Assembly: GCF_036108815.1 (NCBI RefSeq)
Contig: NZ_CP107985.1
Location: 4,464,001-4,528,000, forward strand
Length of the DNA: 64,000 nucleotides
Reading direction: 5' to 3'
Origin: Streptomyces sp. NBC_00353
GTDB lineage: Bacteria; Actinomycetota; Actinomycetes; Streptomycetales; Streptomycetaceae
Shown one piece after another: positions 8,305 to 16,344 of the stretch. Under the pieces are notes generated by a model. It did no database searches. It was not told the DNA's origin and was given only the letters and a program-made list of their open reading frames with translations. Position 1 is the stretch's first letter. Each line of letters begins with the position of its first letter. Both the position numbers and the translations under genes were made by a program.

Positions 8305-9345
8305 TCAGGTCGTGGTCTTGACCGTGATCGTGCCGTCGACGATCTTCTTCTTCGCCTCGTCGAGCTTGGCCTGGATGTCCGCGAGGTGGTCACCCGTGGT
8401 GGTCAGCGAGACGCCGCCCTTGGCCAGGGAGTACGTCTGGACGCCGGTGAGCGGCTTGCCGTCCTTGACCGACTTGATCAGGTCGTAGACACCGGCGTCG
8501 ACGTTCTTGACGACCGAGGTCAGGATCGTGTCCTTGTACTTCGACAGCGCCGGGTCCAGGGCCTGGTCGGAGTCGACACCGATGGACCAGGCACCCTTCT
8601 GGCTCGCGACGGCCTCGATCGCACCGGCACCGGAACCGCCCGCGGCCGCGAAGATGACGTCCGCACCCTTGTCGAGCATGCCCTTGGCAGCGGCCTCGCC
8701 CTTGTCGGGGCTGCCGAAGCCGGACAGGTCCGAACCGGTGGACAGGTACTGGATCTGCACCTTGGCCTTCGGGTTCGTGTCCAGGACACCCTGCTGGAAG
8801 CCCGCGGCGAACTTCTTGATCAGCGGAAGGTCCACACCGCCGATGAAGCCGACCTGGCCGTCCTTCGACTTCAGCGCCGCCGCGACACCGGCGAGGTACG
8901 AGCCCTGCTCCTCGGTGAAGACGATGGAGGCGACGTTCTTGGCGTCGGAGACCGAGTCGACCAGACCGAAGTTGACCTTCGGGTACTTCGGGGCGATCTT
9001 GTCGACCGCGTCCTTGTACGCGAAGCCGATCGCGATGACGGGGTTGTAGCCACCCTCGGCGAGCGACTGCAGGCGCTGCTCGCGGTCGGCCGGGGTCTCA
9101 CCGTTCTTGGCGGTGAGCTCCTTCGTCTGGGCCTTGAACTCGGCCTTGGCCTTGTCCAGGCCGCGAGCGGCGGAGTCGTTGAACGAGTTGTCGCCACGGC
9201 CGCCCACGTCGTAGGCCATGCCGATCTTCATCTGGCCCTTGTCGGAGCTGGTGCTCTCGTCGGACGACTCGCCACACGCGGTGGCGGTGAGCGCGAGTGC
9301 CGCGGTGACGGCACACGCGGCGGTGATCTTGGATACCCGGCGCAA
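8305..9345 (-). CDS. BMP-family nucleoside-binding lipoprotein of the ABC importer
   Basis: A 346-residue extracellular substrate-binding lipoprotein of the BMP/Med (PnrA) family. It has a basic N-terminus, a hydrophobic stretch and a lipobox ending in TATAC (Cys about residue 24), followed by an acidic/Ser linker. MAYDVGGRGDNSFND and the FAAAGGSGAGAIEA region match the ligand-binding loops. It starts with TTG at 9345, placed by a well-spaced GGAG. It is the first gene of the nucleoside uptake locus; the ABC subunits, cdd and deoA follow downstream. A partial TACGCGCGTA palindrome lies in its promoter region (9406-9417). Confidence 0.93.
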   Translation of the reverse strand: MRRVSKITAACAVTAALALTATACGESSDESTSSDKGQMKIGMAYDVGGRGDNSFNDSAARGLDKAKAEFKAQTKELTAKNGETPADREQRLQSLAEGGYNPVIAIGFAYKDAVDKIAPKYPKVNFGLVDSVSDAKNVASIVFTEEQGSYLAGVAAALKSKDGQVGFIGGVDLPLIKKFAAGFQQGVLDTNPKAKVQIQYLSTGSDLSGFGSPDKGEAAAKGMLDKGADVIFAAAGGSGAGAIEAVASQKGAWSIGVDSDQALDPALSKYKDTILTSVVKNVDAGVYDLIKSVKDGKPLTGVQTYSLAKGGVSLTTTGDHLADIQAKLDEAKKKIVDGTITVKTTT

Positions 9346-9405
9346 GGGAAGGCTCCTTCAAACCTGACCGAAGCGCCTCTTCCGGCGCTGGTTTCGCCGC
9401 GATCG

Positions 9406-9417
9406 TAACGCGCGTAG
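9406..9417. promoter_or_regulatory. Partial palindrome matching the nucleoside operator core
   Basis: TAACGCGCGTAG matches 10 of 12 bases of the CTACGCGCGTAG core found at 8147-8158, and lies 61 bases upstream of the BMP lipoprotein start. Only one half-site is well conserved, so this is the weakest of the three copies. Confidence 0.45.
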
Positions 9418-9483
9418 ATGTCAGATAAAGCCCTGTACGGAAGCCGTTATCGGATCGTCGCGAACCGGCGGTGACCTGTCCGG

Positions 9484-10749
9484 TTACGAGCGGTTACCGT
9501 CGAGCAAAGCTGCGGCGGTGAACAGCTCCACGCCAACAGTGATCGCCTCCTCGTCCGCATCGAAGTCTCCGCGGTGCAGGTCAAGGCGCCGGGTGTCTCC
9601 GGGCGTCCGCACGCCGAGCCGTGCCATGGCCCCCGGAACGTGCTCCAGATACCAGGAGAAGTCCTCCCCGCCGAGGCTCTGCTCGGTGTCCTCGATCGCA
9701 TACGATCCGCGGCGCCCGGTCATGGCGGCGGCCAGCAGCTCGGTCGTCCCCAGGTCGTTCACGACCGGCGGGACCCCACGGACGTAGTTGATCACGGACT
9801 TGGCCCGGTACATTCCGGCCACCTCGTCGATGGCGGCATGGACCAGATCCGGCGCCTCCCGCCACGCGGCCAGATCCAGGCAGCGGACCGTCCCGGACAG
9901 TTCGGCGTGCTGCGGGATCACATTGCACGCGTGCCCGGCCACCAGTCGCCCCCAGGTGACCGCGAGCCCCCAGCGGGCGTCGACCCGGCGGGCGAGCAGC
10001 GCAGGCACCTCGGTGGCCACCTTCGCGGCGGCGGTGACCAGGTCGGTGGTCAGATGCGGACGGGCGGTGTGACCGCCGGGTCCGTCCAGGGTGACCTCCA
10101 GACGGTCGCAGGCCGAGGTGATCGGTCCGGCCCGCAGCCCGATCCTCCCCACATCGACCCTCGGGTCGCAGTGCACCCCGATGATCCGCCCGACGCCCTC
10201 CAGCACCCCGGCCTCGATGGCATCGGCCGCCCCACCGGGCAGCACCTCCTCGGCGGGCTGGAAGATCAGCCGCACGGGGTGCGGCAGCAGCCCCTGCCGG
10301 TCGAGCTCGGCGAGGACGAGCCCGGCACCGAGGACGGTCGTGGTGTGAATATCGTGCCCACAGGCATGAGCCCGGTCCGGGACGGTGGAGCGGTAGGGAA
10401 CGCCGGTCTTGGTGTCCGGAATGGGCAGGGCGTCGATGTCCGCGCGCAGGGCGAGCATGGGCCGCGTGTCGCCCGCCCGCCGGTCATCGCCCTCGTCCGA
10501 GCTCCGCGCCCCTCCCGATGTGCCCACGTCGCAGATCAGCCCGGTTCCGGTGGAGAGCACCCGGGGTTCGAGCCCGGCCTTCTCCAGCCGGGCCTTGATG
10601 GCCGCGGTGGTACGGAACTCCTGGTTGCCGAGCTCGGGGTGCATGTGCAGATCGCGCCGGAAGGCGATCAGCTCTGCCCGCAGGGGTTCGGGCAGCGTGC
10701 CGGGCAGGGAGGCGTCCTCGGGCAGCTCGGGATCGGACTCGCGGGACAT
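9484..10749 (-). CDS. M20-family amidohydrolase (hippurate/IAA-amino-acid hydrolase type)
   Basis: A cytoplasmic metal-dependent amidohydrolase of 421 residues. The fold's markers are MHPELGNQEFRT near the N-terminus, LALRADIDALPI, the metal-binding HACGHDIHTTTVLGA and, near the C-terminus, SLGGEDFSWYLEHVPG. This group cleaves N-acyl amino acids; the exact substrate cannot be told. The start is uncertain between GTG 10761 and ATG 10749; AGGTG is better spaced for 10749. Next to the nucleoside locus but transcribed as a separate unit. Confidence 0.9.
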   Translation of the reverse strand: MSRESDPELPEDASLPGTLPEPLRAELIAFRRDLHMHPELGNQEFRTTAAIKARLEKAGLEPRVLSTGTGLICDVGTSGGARSSDEGDDRRAGDTRPMLALRADIDALPIPDTKTGVPYRSTVPDRAHACGHDIHTTTVLGAGLVLAELDRQGLLPHPVRLIFQPAEEVLPGGAADAIEAGVLEGVGRIIGVHCDPRVDVGRIGLRAGPITSACDRLEVTLDGPGGHTARPHLTTDLVTAAAKVATEVPALLARRVDARWGLAVTWGRLVAGHACNVIPQHAELSGTVRCLDLAAWREAPDLVHAAIDEVAGMYRAKSVINYVRGVPPVVNDLGTTELLAAAMTGRRGSYAIEDTEQSLGGEDFSWYLEHVPGAMARLGVRTPGDTRRLDLHRGDFDADEEAITVGVELFTAAALLDGNRS

Positions 10750-11029
10750 CAAGTGGTTCACCTGGTGAAGGGTAGGCCCCCTGCCCCCTCAACTGACCAC
10801 AGATCAACAAAAGTTCAGCCGCATAGAGGAACAAAATACGGCGTCGGAGCGTGTGCCGTGAGATGGAGGTGGGTAAACTCACCCGTTTCCCCCGAAGGCG
10901 TGCGCCGCGACCCGCCGGTCGGTCCGGACTCCACACGGCTTACGCTGCGTCGCCGGCCCGCTCGGTTCGAGTGTGTCGTACAAGGGAGCGGTCCCGGGGC
11001 GGGGCCGCGGGACGAGGGGGGCCTCGACG

Positions 11030-12304
11030 ATGCTCGACACCTTGGACCGGAGCGTCCAGCCGTGCCCGGAGTGCGGAACAGAGATCCGGACGGACCCCAG
11101 GTTCGTCGTGTGGTGCGCCGCCTGCGACTGGAACATGGATCCGGGAGAGCCCGAGGAGACCCCTGGGCGGCTGGAGCGGCTGCGGCGCAGGCTGGCCCGG
11201 CAGCACGGGGAGAAGCTGCTCGCCGAGGTGACGGCCGGTGAGACACTGCGGCCCCGACGCGATGGCGCCAGTGTCCTGGCGTACACCATCGCGCTGGCCG
11301 TCCACGGCGTTACGGCCGCTCTGGTCGTCACCGGAATCCTGCTGGTGATACTCGGCTGGGGCAGCGCGCTGCCCCTGATGGGCGCGGTTCTCCTGGGCAT
11401 CGCCTGGCCCCTGCGACCCCGCTTCGCACAGCTCCCCGACGACGAGCCGGTGCTGTACCGGGCCGATGCGCCCGAGCTGTTCGCCCTGATCGCCGAGGTC
11501 GCCGAGGTCGTCGGCACGGCGGGGGTGCACGCGGTTGTCGTGACCGTCGACGTGAACGCGTCCGTGAGCACGTACGGGCTGAGGCAGCGCCGGCGGCTGG
11601 AGATCGGACTCGGTCTCTGGGAGATCCTGACGCCGCAGCAGCGGATCGCACTGCTGGGGCACGAGCTCGGACATTACGCCAACGGGGACACCCGCCACGG
11701 AGTGATCACCGCGAACGCACTGCGCTCACTGACCACGTGGTGGTATCTGCTGAGCCGGATCCCGCAGCCCACCCTTGGCGAGGTGGCGCTCAACGCGTTG
11801 TATCTGCTGCCCCGTTGCGCGTTCCAGGGTGTACTGATGCTGCTCGACCACCTGACGTCACGCGCCACGCAGCGCGGCGAGTACCTGGCCGACTCCTTCG
11901 CCGCCCGAGCCGGGTCCACCGAGGCGGCCGTGGGGCTCATGGACCGCCTGCTGGTCAGCGGCTCCGCCGCGTCCGTGCTGCTGCGCGAAGCCAACACCAA
12001 GCAGGTGGCACGGTCCGGGAACCCGGCACGCGAGGAGGCCTGGCGCGGCCTCTGGAAGCGGCTGGCCACCCACATGGACTCACTCCCGCAGAGCGAGTAC
12101 GAGCGCCAGCGGCGCTGCAGTGCCCTGCGGGGACACGCCGTCGACACGACCCACCCGCCGACCCATCTGCGCCGCGCCTGCCTGCTCACCGGGGCTCCGA
12201 CGGCCGCCGAGGTGGTGGCGGCTCCCGAGCGGCAGGCTGCTCTCGATGCCGAACTGGCCAACGTCCGAGAGACATTGGCGCGCGAGATCCTCAACGGCCG
12301 TTAG
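11030..12304 (+). CDS. M48-family zinc metalloprotease with N-terminal zinc ribbon
   Basis: A 424-residue membrane-bound peptidase of the HtpX/Ste24 type. The N-terminus holds a zinc ribbon (CPECGTE, then WCAACDWN). Two adjacent hydrophobic segments follow at about residues 85-125, then the catalytic HELGHYANGD (zinc ligands H211 and H215, catalytic E212) and a probable third ligand in RGEYLADSFAA near residue 283. The region between contains further hydrophobic stretches. ATG 11030 is chosen over the frame opening at 10973 because the zinc ribbon begins right after it. Likely acts in membrane protein quality control; substrate unknown. Confidence 0.88.
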   Translation: MLDTLDRSVQPCPECGTEIRTDPRFVVWCAACDWNMDPGEPEETPGRLERLRRRLARQHGEKLLAEVTAGETLRPRRDGASVLAYTIALAVHGVTAALVVTGILLVILGWGSALPLMGAVLLGIAWPLRPRFAQLPDDEPVLYRADAPELFALIAEVAEVVGTAGVHAVVVTVDVNASVSTYGLRQRRRLEIGLGLWEILTPQQRIALLGHELGHYANGDTRHGVITANALRSLTTWWYLLSRIPQPTLGEVALNALYLLPRCAFQGVLMLLDHLTSRATQRGEYLADSFAARAGSTEAAVGLMDRLLVSGSAASVLLREANTKQVARSGNPAREEAWRGLWKRLATHMDSLPQSEYERQRRCSALRGHAVDTTHPPTHLRRACLLTGAPTAAEVVAAPERQAALDAELANVRETLAREILNGR

Positions 12305-12381
12305 CGCAGGGGGGTCGGTCCGGATCGGTCGAACCTCTTCACGTACACACGGATCACCGCCGCGTCCGGGGATGATGACGC

Positions 12382-12837
12382 ATGCACGACTTCGACTTCC
12401 TCTTCGGCAGCTGGGACGTGGCGAACCGACGCCTGTCCGAACTCTTCACCGGCTCCACCACATGGGACGAATTCCCGGGGCACGCGGTGATCCGCCCGGT
12501 TCTCGGCGGCATGGGCAACATCAACGAGATCCACTTCCCCACCAAGGACTTCCGTGGGGTGACGCTGCGCCTCTACGACCCTTCGTCAGGACAGTGGAAG
12601 CTCCACTGGGCCGACACCACGACCGGTGCACTGCTTCCCCCTGTGACCGGCGGCTTCACCGACGGACGCGGCGACTTCCACGGCGACGACACCCACGAGG
12701 GGCGGCCTGTCCGGGTCCACTTCGTCTGATCGGACATCACGGAGGACTCCGCCCGCTGAACCCAACTGTTCTCTGCGGACGACGGGGCGAGCTGGGAGAC
12801 GAACTGGACGATGGACCTCACCCGCACCGGGCGGTAG
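12382..12837 (+). pseudogene. DUF1579-like small protein interrupted by two TGA codons at Trp positions
   Basis: The frame begins MHDFDFLFGSWDVANRR, typical of a roughly 150-residue family of unknown function, and reads to TGA at 12727-12729. The same frame continues without shift to TAG at 12835 with only one more TGA at 12757-12759. Reading both TGAs as Trp gives RVHFV-W-SDITEDSAR-W-TQLFSADDGASWETNW, which fits the family pattern of Trp at both places as I recall it. Either a very recent pseudogene hit twice by TGG-to-TGA changes, or a 115-residue truncated protein, or read-through. Codon bias beyond the first stop remains coding-like. No neighbour suggests a function. Confidence 0.75.
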
Positions 12838-13064
12838 CGCCTGCCGGTCCGCCGTCCCGGGAACCGCGCAAGGCGGGCGGCCGGAGCGCCGGGGAAATGA
12901 CCGGCCCCGGGAGGCAGCCGGTCCACTCACTCCGCAAGCATGGGTTCCCATGCCCCTCGATGCGGGCCGCACCGCCGAAATGTATGAAAAGGGTTTCCTC
13001 CGATGGGCCGGCACTGTGGAGAGAGCCTGCTCGAAAGCGTGTGGCTCCGGCTTCGGGACAGCCC

Positions 13065-14120
13065 TTACGCCTCCGTGACCGCCGTCGCCCGCCACGGGGC
13101 CAGCCGCTGTACGTCGCGTGCCGTCTCCGTGACTCCGCTCAGGAATCCCTGCGCGCGCGGCGACGCCGTGTCCCGCAGCCATTCCGGGGCGATGTCGCAG
13201 ACCGCGACCTTGACCTCGGTGCCGACCAGTGCGAGTGGCAGTGTGTGGACGACCGTGGACGGGAAGCTCAGGACCGTGCGGCCGATCGGGCCGCGGCGGG
13301 CGATGAGTTCCAGAGGGAGGTCCGGACGGACGATCTCCAGGCCGGTGGCGGCTTCCAGGGCGTGGAGTTTGTCGGCGGACTCCCGGCGGTGGGCGAAGTA
13401 GCGGGTCGCTCCGTGGGTCCGGGCCAGGGCGGAGACCGCCTCCAGGTACTGCTCCTGGTCGATGACGCCCGTCTCGACCAGGGATGTGCCGACCAGGTCC
13501 GCGCCCCGGGTGAGCAGCGGCGGACCGAAGCGGGCGCGGGTCCAGGCAAAGGTGTTGGGGGTGACCGTGATGCCGGCCGGAGCCTCGACCGGCATCGCTG
13601 TGAACACTTCGACCGTACGGGTCCTCGACGGGGTGAAGCGGCGGCGGGCGGTGGCCGTGACCGGGGCCAGGACCAGTTCGCGCGCACCCGATCTGCCACG
13701 CCGGTGCCAGCGCACCAGCCTTTCGCCGCGCGCCAGTTGGGCGACGAACTCCATCGTGGCCGTGCCGTCGTCGACCACCGTGAGGCGTCGGGCGCGGACC
13801 ATCGTGAGGAGCAGCTGCACATAGCGGGAGAACGGGTCGCCGATCACGATCCGGTCCGCCCTGCGCAGCAGTCCCGTCAGTTCGCGCAGGGCCTTGAGCG
13901 GCGCACCCGCGCCGCCGCGTGCCTCCTGCCAGCGCACGGTGGCGCCCTCGTCGCGGGCCAGCTCCGCCATCCGGCGCAGCTGACCGCGCGACATCGGGTC
14001 GACCGGGGGGAGGACGACGACCGTCATGTCCGAGCGGACCAGGTCGTCGCCTCCCTCTGTGTAGGCCCACTCCAGGACGTTCAGGAGCTGGACCGGGCTC
14101 TCGACGAAGGCGAGGTTCAC
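13065..14120 (-). CDS. GT52-like sialyltransferase-type glycosyltransferase (putative)
   Basis: A 351-residue protein beginning MNLAFVESPVQLLNVLEWAY, the pattern of GT-B sialyl/polysialyl-type transferases (GT52-like). Later it has YFAHRRESADKL, resembling their H-P-R-E region, and LSFPSTVVHTLPLAL, resembling the CMP-binding Ser/Thr motif. It probably transfers an ulosonic acid from its CMP donor or extends such a polymer; this is inferred from motifs and context. GTG start at 14120, 11 bases after the neuB-like gene, as the last gene of a four-gene minus-strand operon. Cytoplasmic, no signal peptide. Confidence 0.65.
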   Translation of the reverse strand: MNLAFVESPVQLLNVLEWAYTEGGDDLVRSDMTVVVLPPVDPMSRGQLRRMAELARDEGATVRWQEARGGAGAPLKALRELTGLLRRADRIVIGDPFSRYVQLLLTMVRARRLTVVDDGTATMEFVAQLARGERLVRWHRRGRSGARELVLAPVTATARRRFTPSRTRTVEVFTAMPVEAPAGITVTPNTFAWTRARFGPPLLTRGADLVGTSLVETGVIDQEQYLEAVSALARTHGATRYFAHRRESADKLHALEAATGLEIVRPDLPLELIARRGPIGRTVLSFPSTVVHTLPLALVGTEVKVAVCDIAPEWLRDTASPRAQGFLSGVTETARDVQRLAPWRATAVTEA

Positions 14121-14131
14121 CGGTCGGCCCG

Positions 14132-15067
14132 TCAGACCGCGGCCGGCTCGGCGGCCGGGGCCGCCTCGGTGTTCTCGGCGACGACGCCCGCGACCCGGCG
14201 GAGCTTCTTCATCGGGCCGAGCTCGGACTCGTACACCTTCTTGACGCCGTCACCGAGGGAGGCCTCGATGGTGCGGATGTCGCGGACGAGGCGGGTGAGG
14301 CCCTGCGGCTCGACCGAGGCGGCCTGGTCGGAGCCCCACATGGCGCGGTCGAGGGTGATGTGACGCTCGACGAACGCGGCGCCGAGGGCGACGGCGGCGA
14401 GGGTCGTCTGGAGGCCGGTCTCGTGGCCGCTGTAGCCGATCGGGACGTTCGGGTACTCCTGCTGGAGGGTGTTGATGACGCGCAGGTTCAGCTCCTCCGC
14501 CTTCGCGGGGTACGTCGAAGTGGCGTGGCAGAGCAGGATGTTGTCGCTGCCGAGGACCTCGACCGCGTGCCGGATCTGGCGCGGCGTCGACATGCCGGTG
14601 GAGAGGATGATCGTGCGGCCGGTGGCACGCAGCGAGCGGAGCAGCTCGTCGTCGGTCAGCGAGGCCGAGGCGACCTTGTGGGCGGGGACGTCGAACTTCT
14701 CCAGGAAGGCGACGGCCTCGGTGTCCCACGGGGAGGCGAACCAGTCGATGCCGCGCTTGGCGCAGTGGTCGGAGATGGCCTGGTACTCGGCCTCGCCGAA
14801 CTCGACGCGGTGGCGGTAGTCGATGTACGTCATCCGGCCCCACGGGGTGTCGCGCTCGATGTCCCACTGGTCGCGCGGCGTGCAGATCTCCGGGGTGCGC
14901 TTCTGGAACTTGACGGCGTCACAGCCGGCTTCGGCGGCCACGTCGATCAGCGCGAGGGCGTTGTCGAGGTCACCGTTGTGGTTGATGCCGATCTCGCCGG
15001 TGATGTAGACGGACTGACCGGGGCCGGCGGTGCGGGTGCCGAGGGTGCGCAGGCGGGAGGTGCTCAT
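14132..15067 (-). CDS. NeuB-family nonulosonic acid (sialic acid/Kdn-type) synthase
   Basis: A 311-residue TIM-barrel enzyme that condenses phosphoenolpyruvate with a hexose or its phosphate to form a nonulosonic acid. Family motifs are GEIGINHNGD, AVKFQKRTPE, GYSGHE and VERHITLD. Two departures stand out. The usual C-terminal antifreeze-like (SAF) domain is missing, the protein ending in an Ala/Pro tail. And the K-x-x-S-x-E motif reads KVASAS (Ser136 in place of Glu). Both regions contact the acceptor sugar in characterised NeuB, so the substrate may not be ManNAc; mannose or mannose-6-phosphate (giving Kdn) is a reasonable alternative. ATG 15067 with AAGGAA upstream; second-to-last gene of its operon. 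Confidence 0.88.
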   Translation of the reverse strand: MSTSRLRTLGTRTAGPGQSVYITGEIGINHNGDLDNALALIDVAAEAGCDAVKFQKRTPEICTPRDQWDIERDTPWGRMTYIDYRHRVEFGEAEYQAISDHCAKRGIDWFASPWDTEAVAFLEKFDVPAHKVASASLTDDELLRSLRATGRTIILSTGMSTPRQIRHAVEVLGSDNILLCHATSTYPAKAEELNLRVINTLQQEYPNVPIGYSGHETGLQTTLAAVALGAAFVERHITLDRAMWGSDQAASVEPQGLTRLVRDIRTIEASLGDGVKKVYESELGPMKKLRRVAGVVAENTEAAPAAEPAAV

Positions 15068-15079
15068 GAGGGTGTTTCC

Positions 15080-16324
15080 TTACTTGGTGGTGTTGTTGGT
15101 GGGGGTGGACCGGTGGTTTGTGAGGCTGGGGCCGAGCAGCCAGGCCGCGATTTCGCGGATGGCGCCGAAGCCGCCGGGGGTGGTCGTGACGGCGCGCGCG
15201 GCGGCGCGTACCGAGTCGTGGGCGCTGGCGACGGCGACGGGCCAGCCGGCGAGGGCGAAGCAGGGCAGGTCATTGACGTCGTTGCCGACGTAGAGCACCC
15301 GCTCGGGCGCGATGCCCTGCTCGTCGCACCACTGCTTGAGCGCGAGGTCCTTGCGGTCGATGCCGTGCAGGACGGGGATCCTGAGCTTGTTGGCGCGGGC
15401 GGCGACGACCGGGTTCTGCTCGGTGGACAGGATGAGGAGGTCGAGCCCGGACTTGCGCAGGGCCGCGATGCCCAGGCCGTCGCCGCGGTGGACGGCGACA
15501 ATCTCGCGTCCGTCGGCGTCGATGAGGACGCGGTCGTCGGTCTGGGTGCCGTCGAAGTCGAGGACGACGGCGTCGATGTCGTCGCGGGTCGGCAGCGGCG
15601 ACGGGTCGAGGAGCGGCGCGAGGGCGCGGGCGCGGGCCAGGTCGTGCGGGTCGTCGATCTCCAGGACCCGGGCGGGGTCGGTGCGGACCAGCGCGGTGTC
15701 GCCGAAGAAGCGGTGGCGGTGGGTACGGAAGCCGGCGACGTTCATCGCGTACGCGGCGCCGGTCTCCAGCAGGTCCTCGGGGCGGTCCTGCCGCATCTGC
15801 CGGACACCCTTGTCGTGATTGACGCCGTAGGCGTGGTCCTCGACGGCGGTGCCGTCGCGCCATATGAAGCCGTGGAAGGGGGCCACGGTGACGGCCGTGT
15901 CGGCGCCTTCGCGGGCGACCGCTGCGGCCACCCCGTCGATGTCCTCGCGAGTGATGAACGGGCTGGTGCACTGGACCAGCAGCACCACGTCGACGGTGCG
16001 GCCGTGCATCGCCTCGTACGCGTCGAGGGCGTGCAGCACCGCGTCCTCGCTGCTCGACCTGTCGCCCGCGATGGCGGCGGGACGCTGCACGCAGTGCAGC
16101 CGTCCGGAGGCCCCCAGCGCGTCGCCCGCGGCCCGTGCGGCGGCGGCGATGGCCGTGTCGTCGGTCGTCACGACGACGTCGGTGACCTCGCTCGATCCGA
16201 GACAGGCCTGCACCGCGCGGGCGACCAGCGGTATGCCGCCGACCTGGGCGATGTTCTTGGCCGGGACGCCCTTGGATCCGCCGCGGGCGGGGATCACGGC
16301 GAGCACGGTCGGGGTCGGGGTCAT
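15080..16324 (-). CDS. CMP-nonulosonate synthetase fused to KdsC-like HAD phosphatase
   Basis: A 414-residue fusion. Residues 1 to about 235 are an acylneuraminate cytidylyltransferase (NeuA-like): PARGGSKGVPAKN nucleotide loop, VLLVQCTSPF and the Gly/Asp metal region. Residues 245 to 400 are a KdsC-like HAD phosphatase with all four HAD motifs intact: DFDGTQTDD, ILSTEQNP, a Lys in DLALKQW and YVGNDVNDLPCF. An active phosphatase next to a NeuB-type synthase suggests the phosphorylated route (hexose-6-P to nonulosonate-9-P, then dephosphorylation and CMP activation). ATG 16324; 12 bases before the neuB-like gene and 20 after the DUF6716 gene. Confidence 0.88.
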   Translation of the reverse strand: MTPTPTVLAVIPARGGSKGVPAKNIAQVGGIPLVARAVQACLGSSEVTDVVVTTDDTAIAAAARAAGDALGASGRLHCVQRPAAIAGDRSSSEDAVLHALDAYEAMHGRTVDVVLLVQCTSPFITREDIDGVAAAVAREGADTAVTVAPFHGFIWRDGTAVEDHAYGVNHDKGVRQMRQDRPEDLLETGAAYAMNVAGFRTHRHRFFGDTALVRTDPARVLEIDDPHDLARARALAPLLDPSPLPTRDDIDAVVLDFDGTQTDDRVLIDADGREIVAVHRGDGLGIAALRKSGLDLLILSTEQNPVVAARANKLRIPVLHGIDRKDLALKQWCDEQGIAPERVLYVGNDVNDLPCFALAGWPVAVASAHDSVRAAARAVTTTPGGFGAIREIAAWLLGPSLTNHRSTPTNNTTK

Positions 16325-16344
16325 CTCTGCTCCTGAAGTGGTGT

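Noticed and set aside
5334..8393. A single 1019-residue minus-strand open frame across permease and ATPase
   Set aside because: Only the last 371 residues look like a permease. The upstream part is low-complexity Arg/His/Gly translation of the ATPase gene in another frame, and a proper ATG with ATGA overlap exists at 6449.
12727..12759. Selenocysteine insertion at the two TGA codons
   Set aside because: Both positions fit Trp rather than Cys in the family pattern, and no selenoprotein-type context or SelA/B gene is visible.
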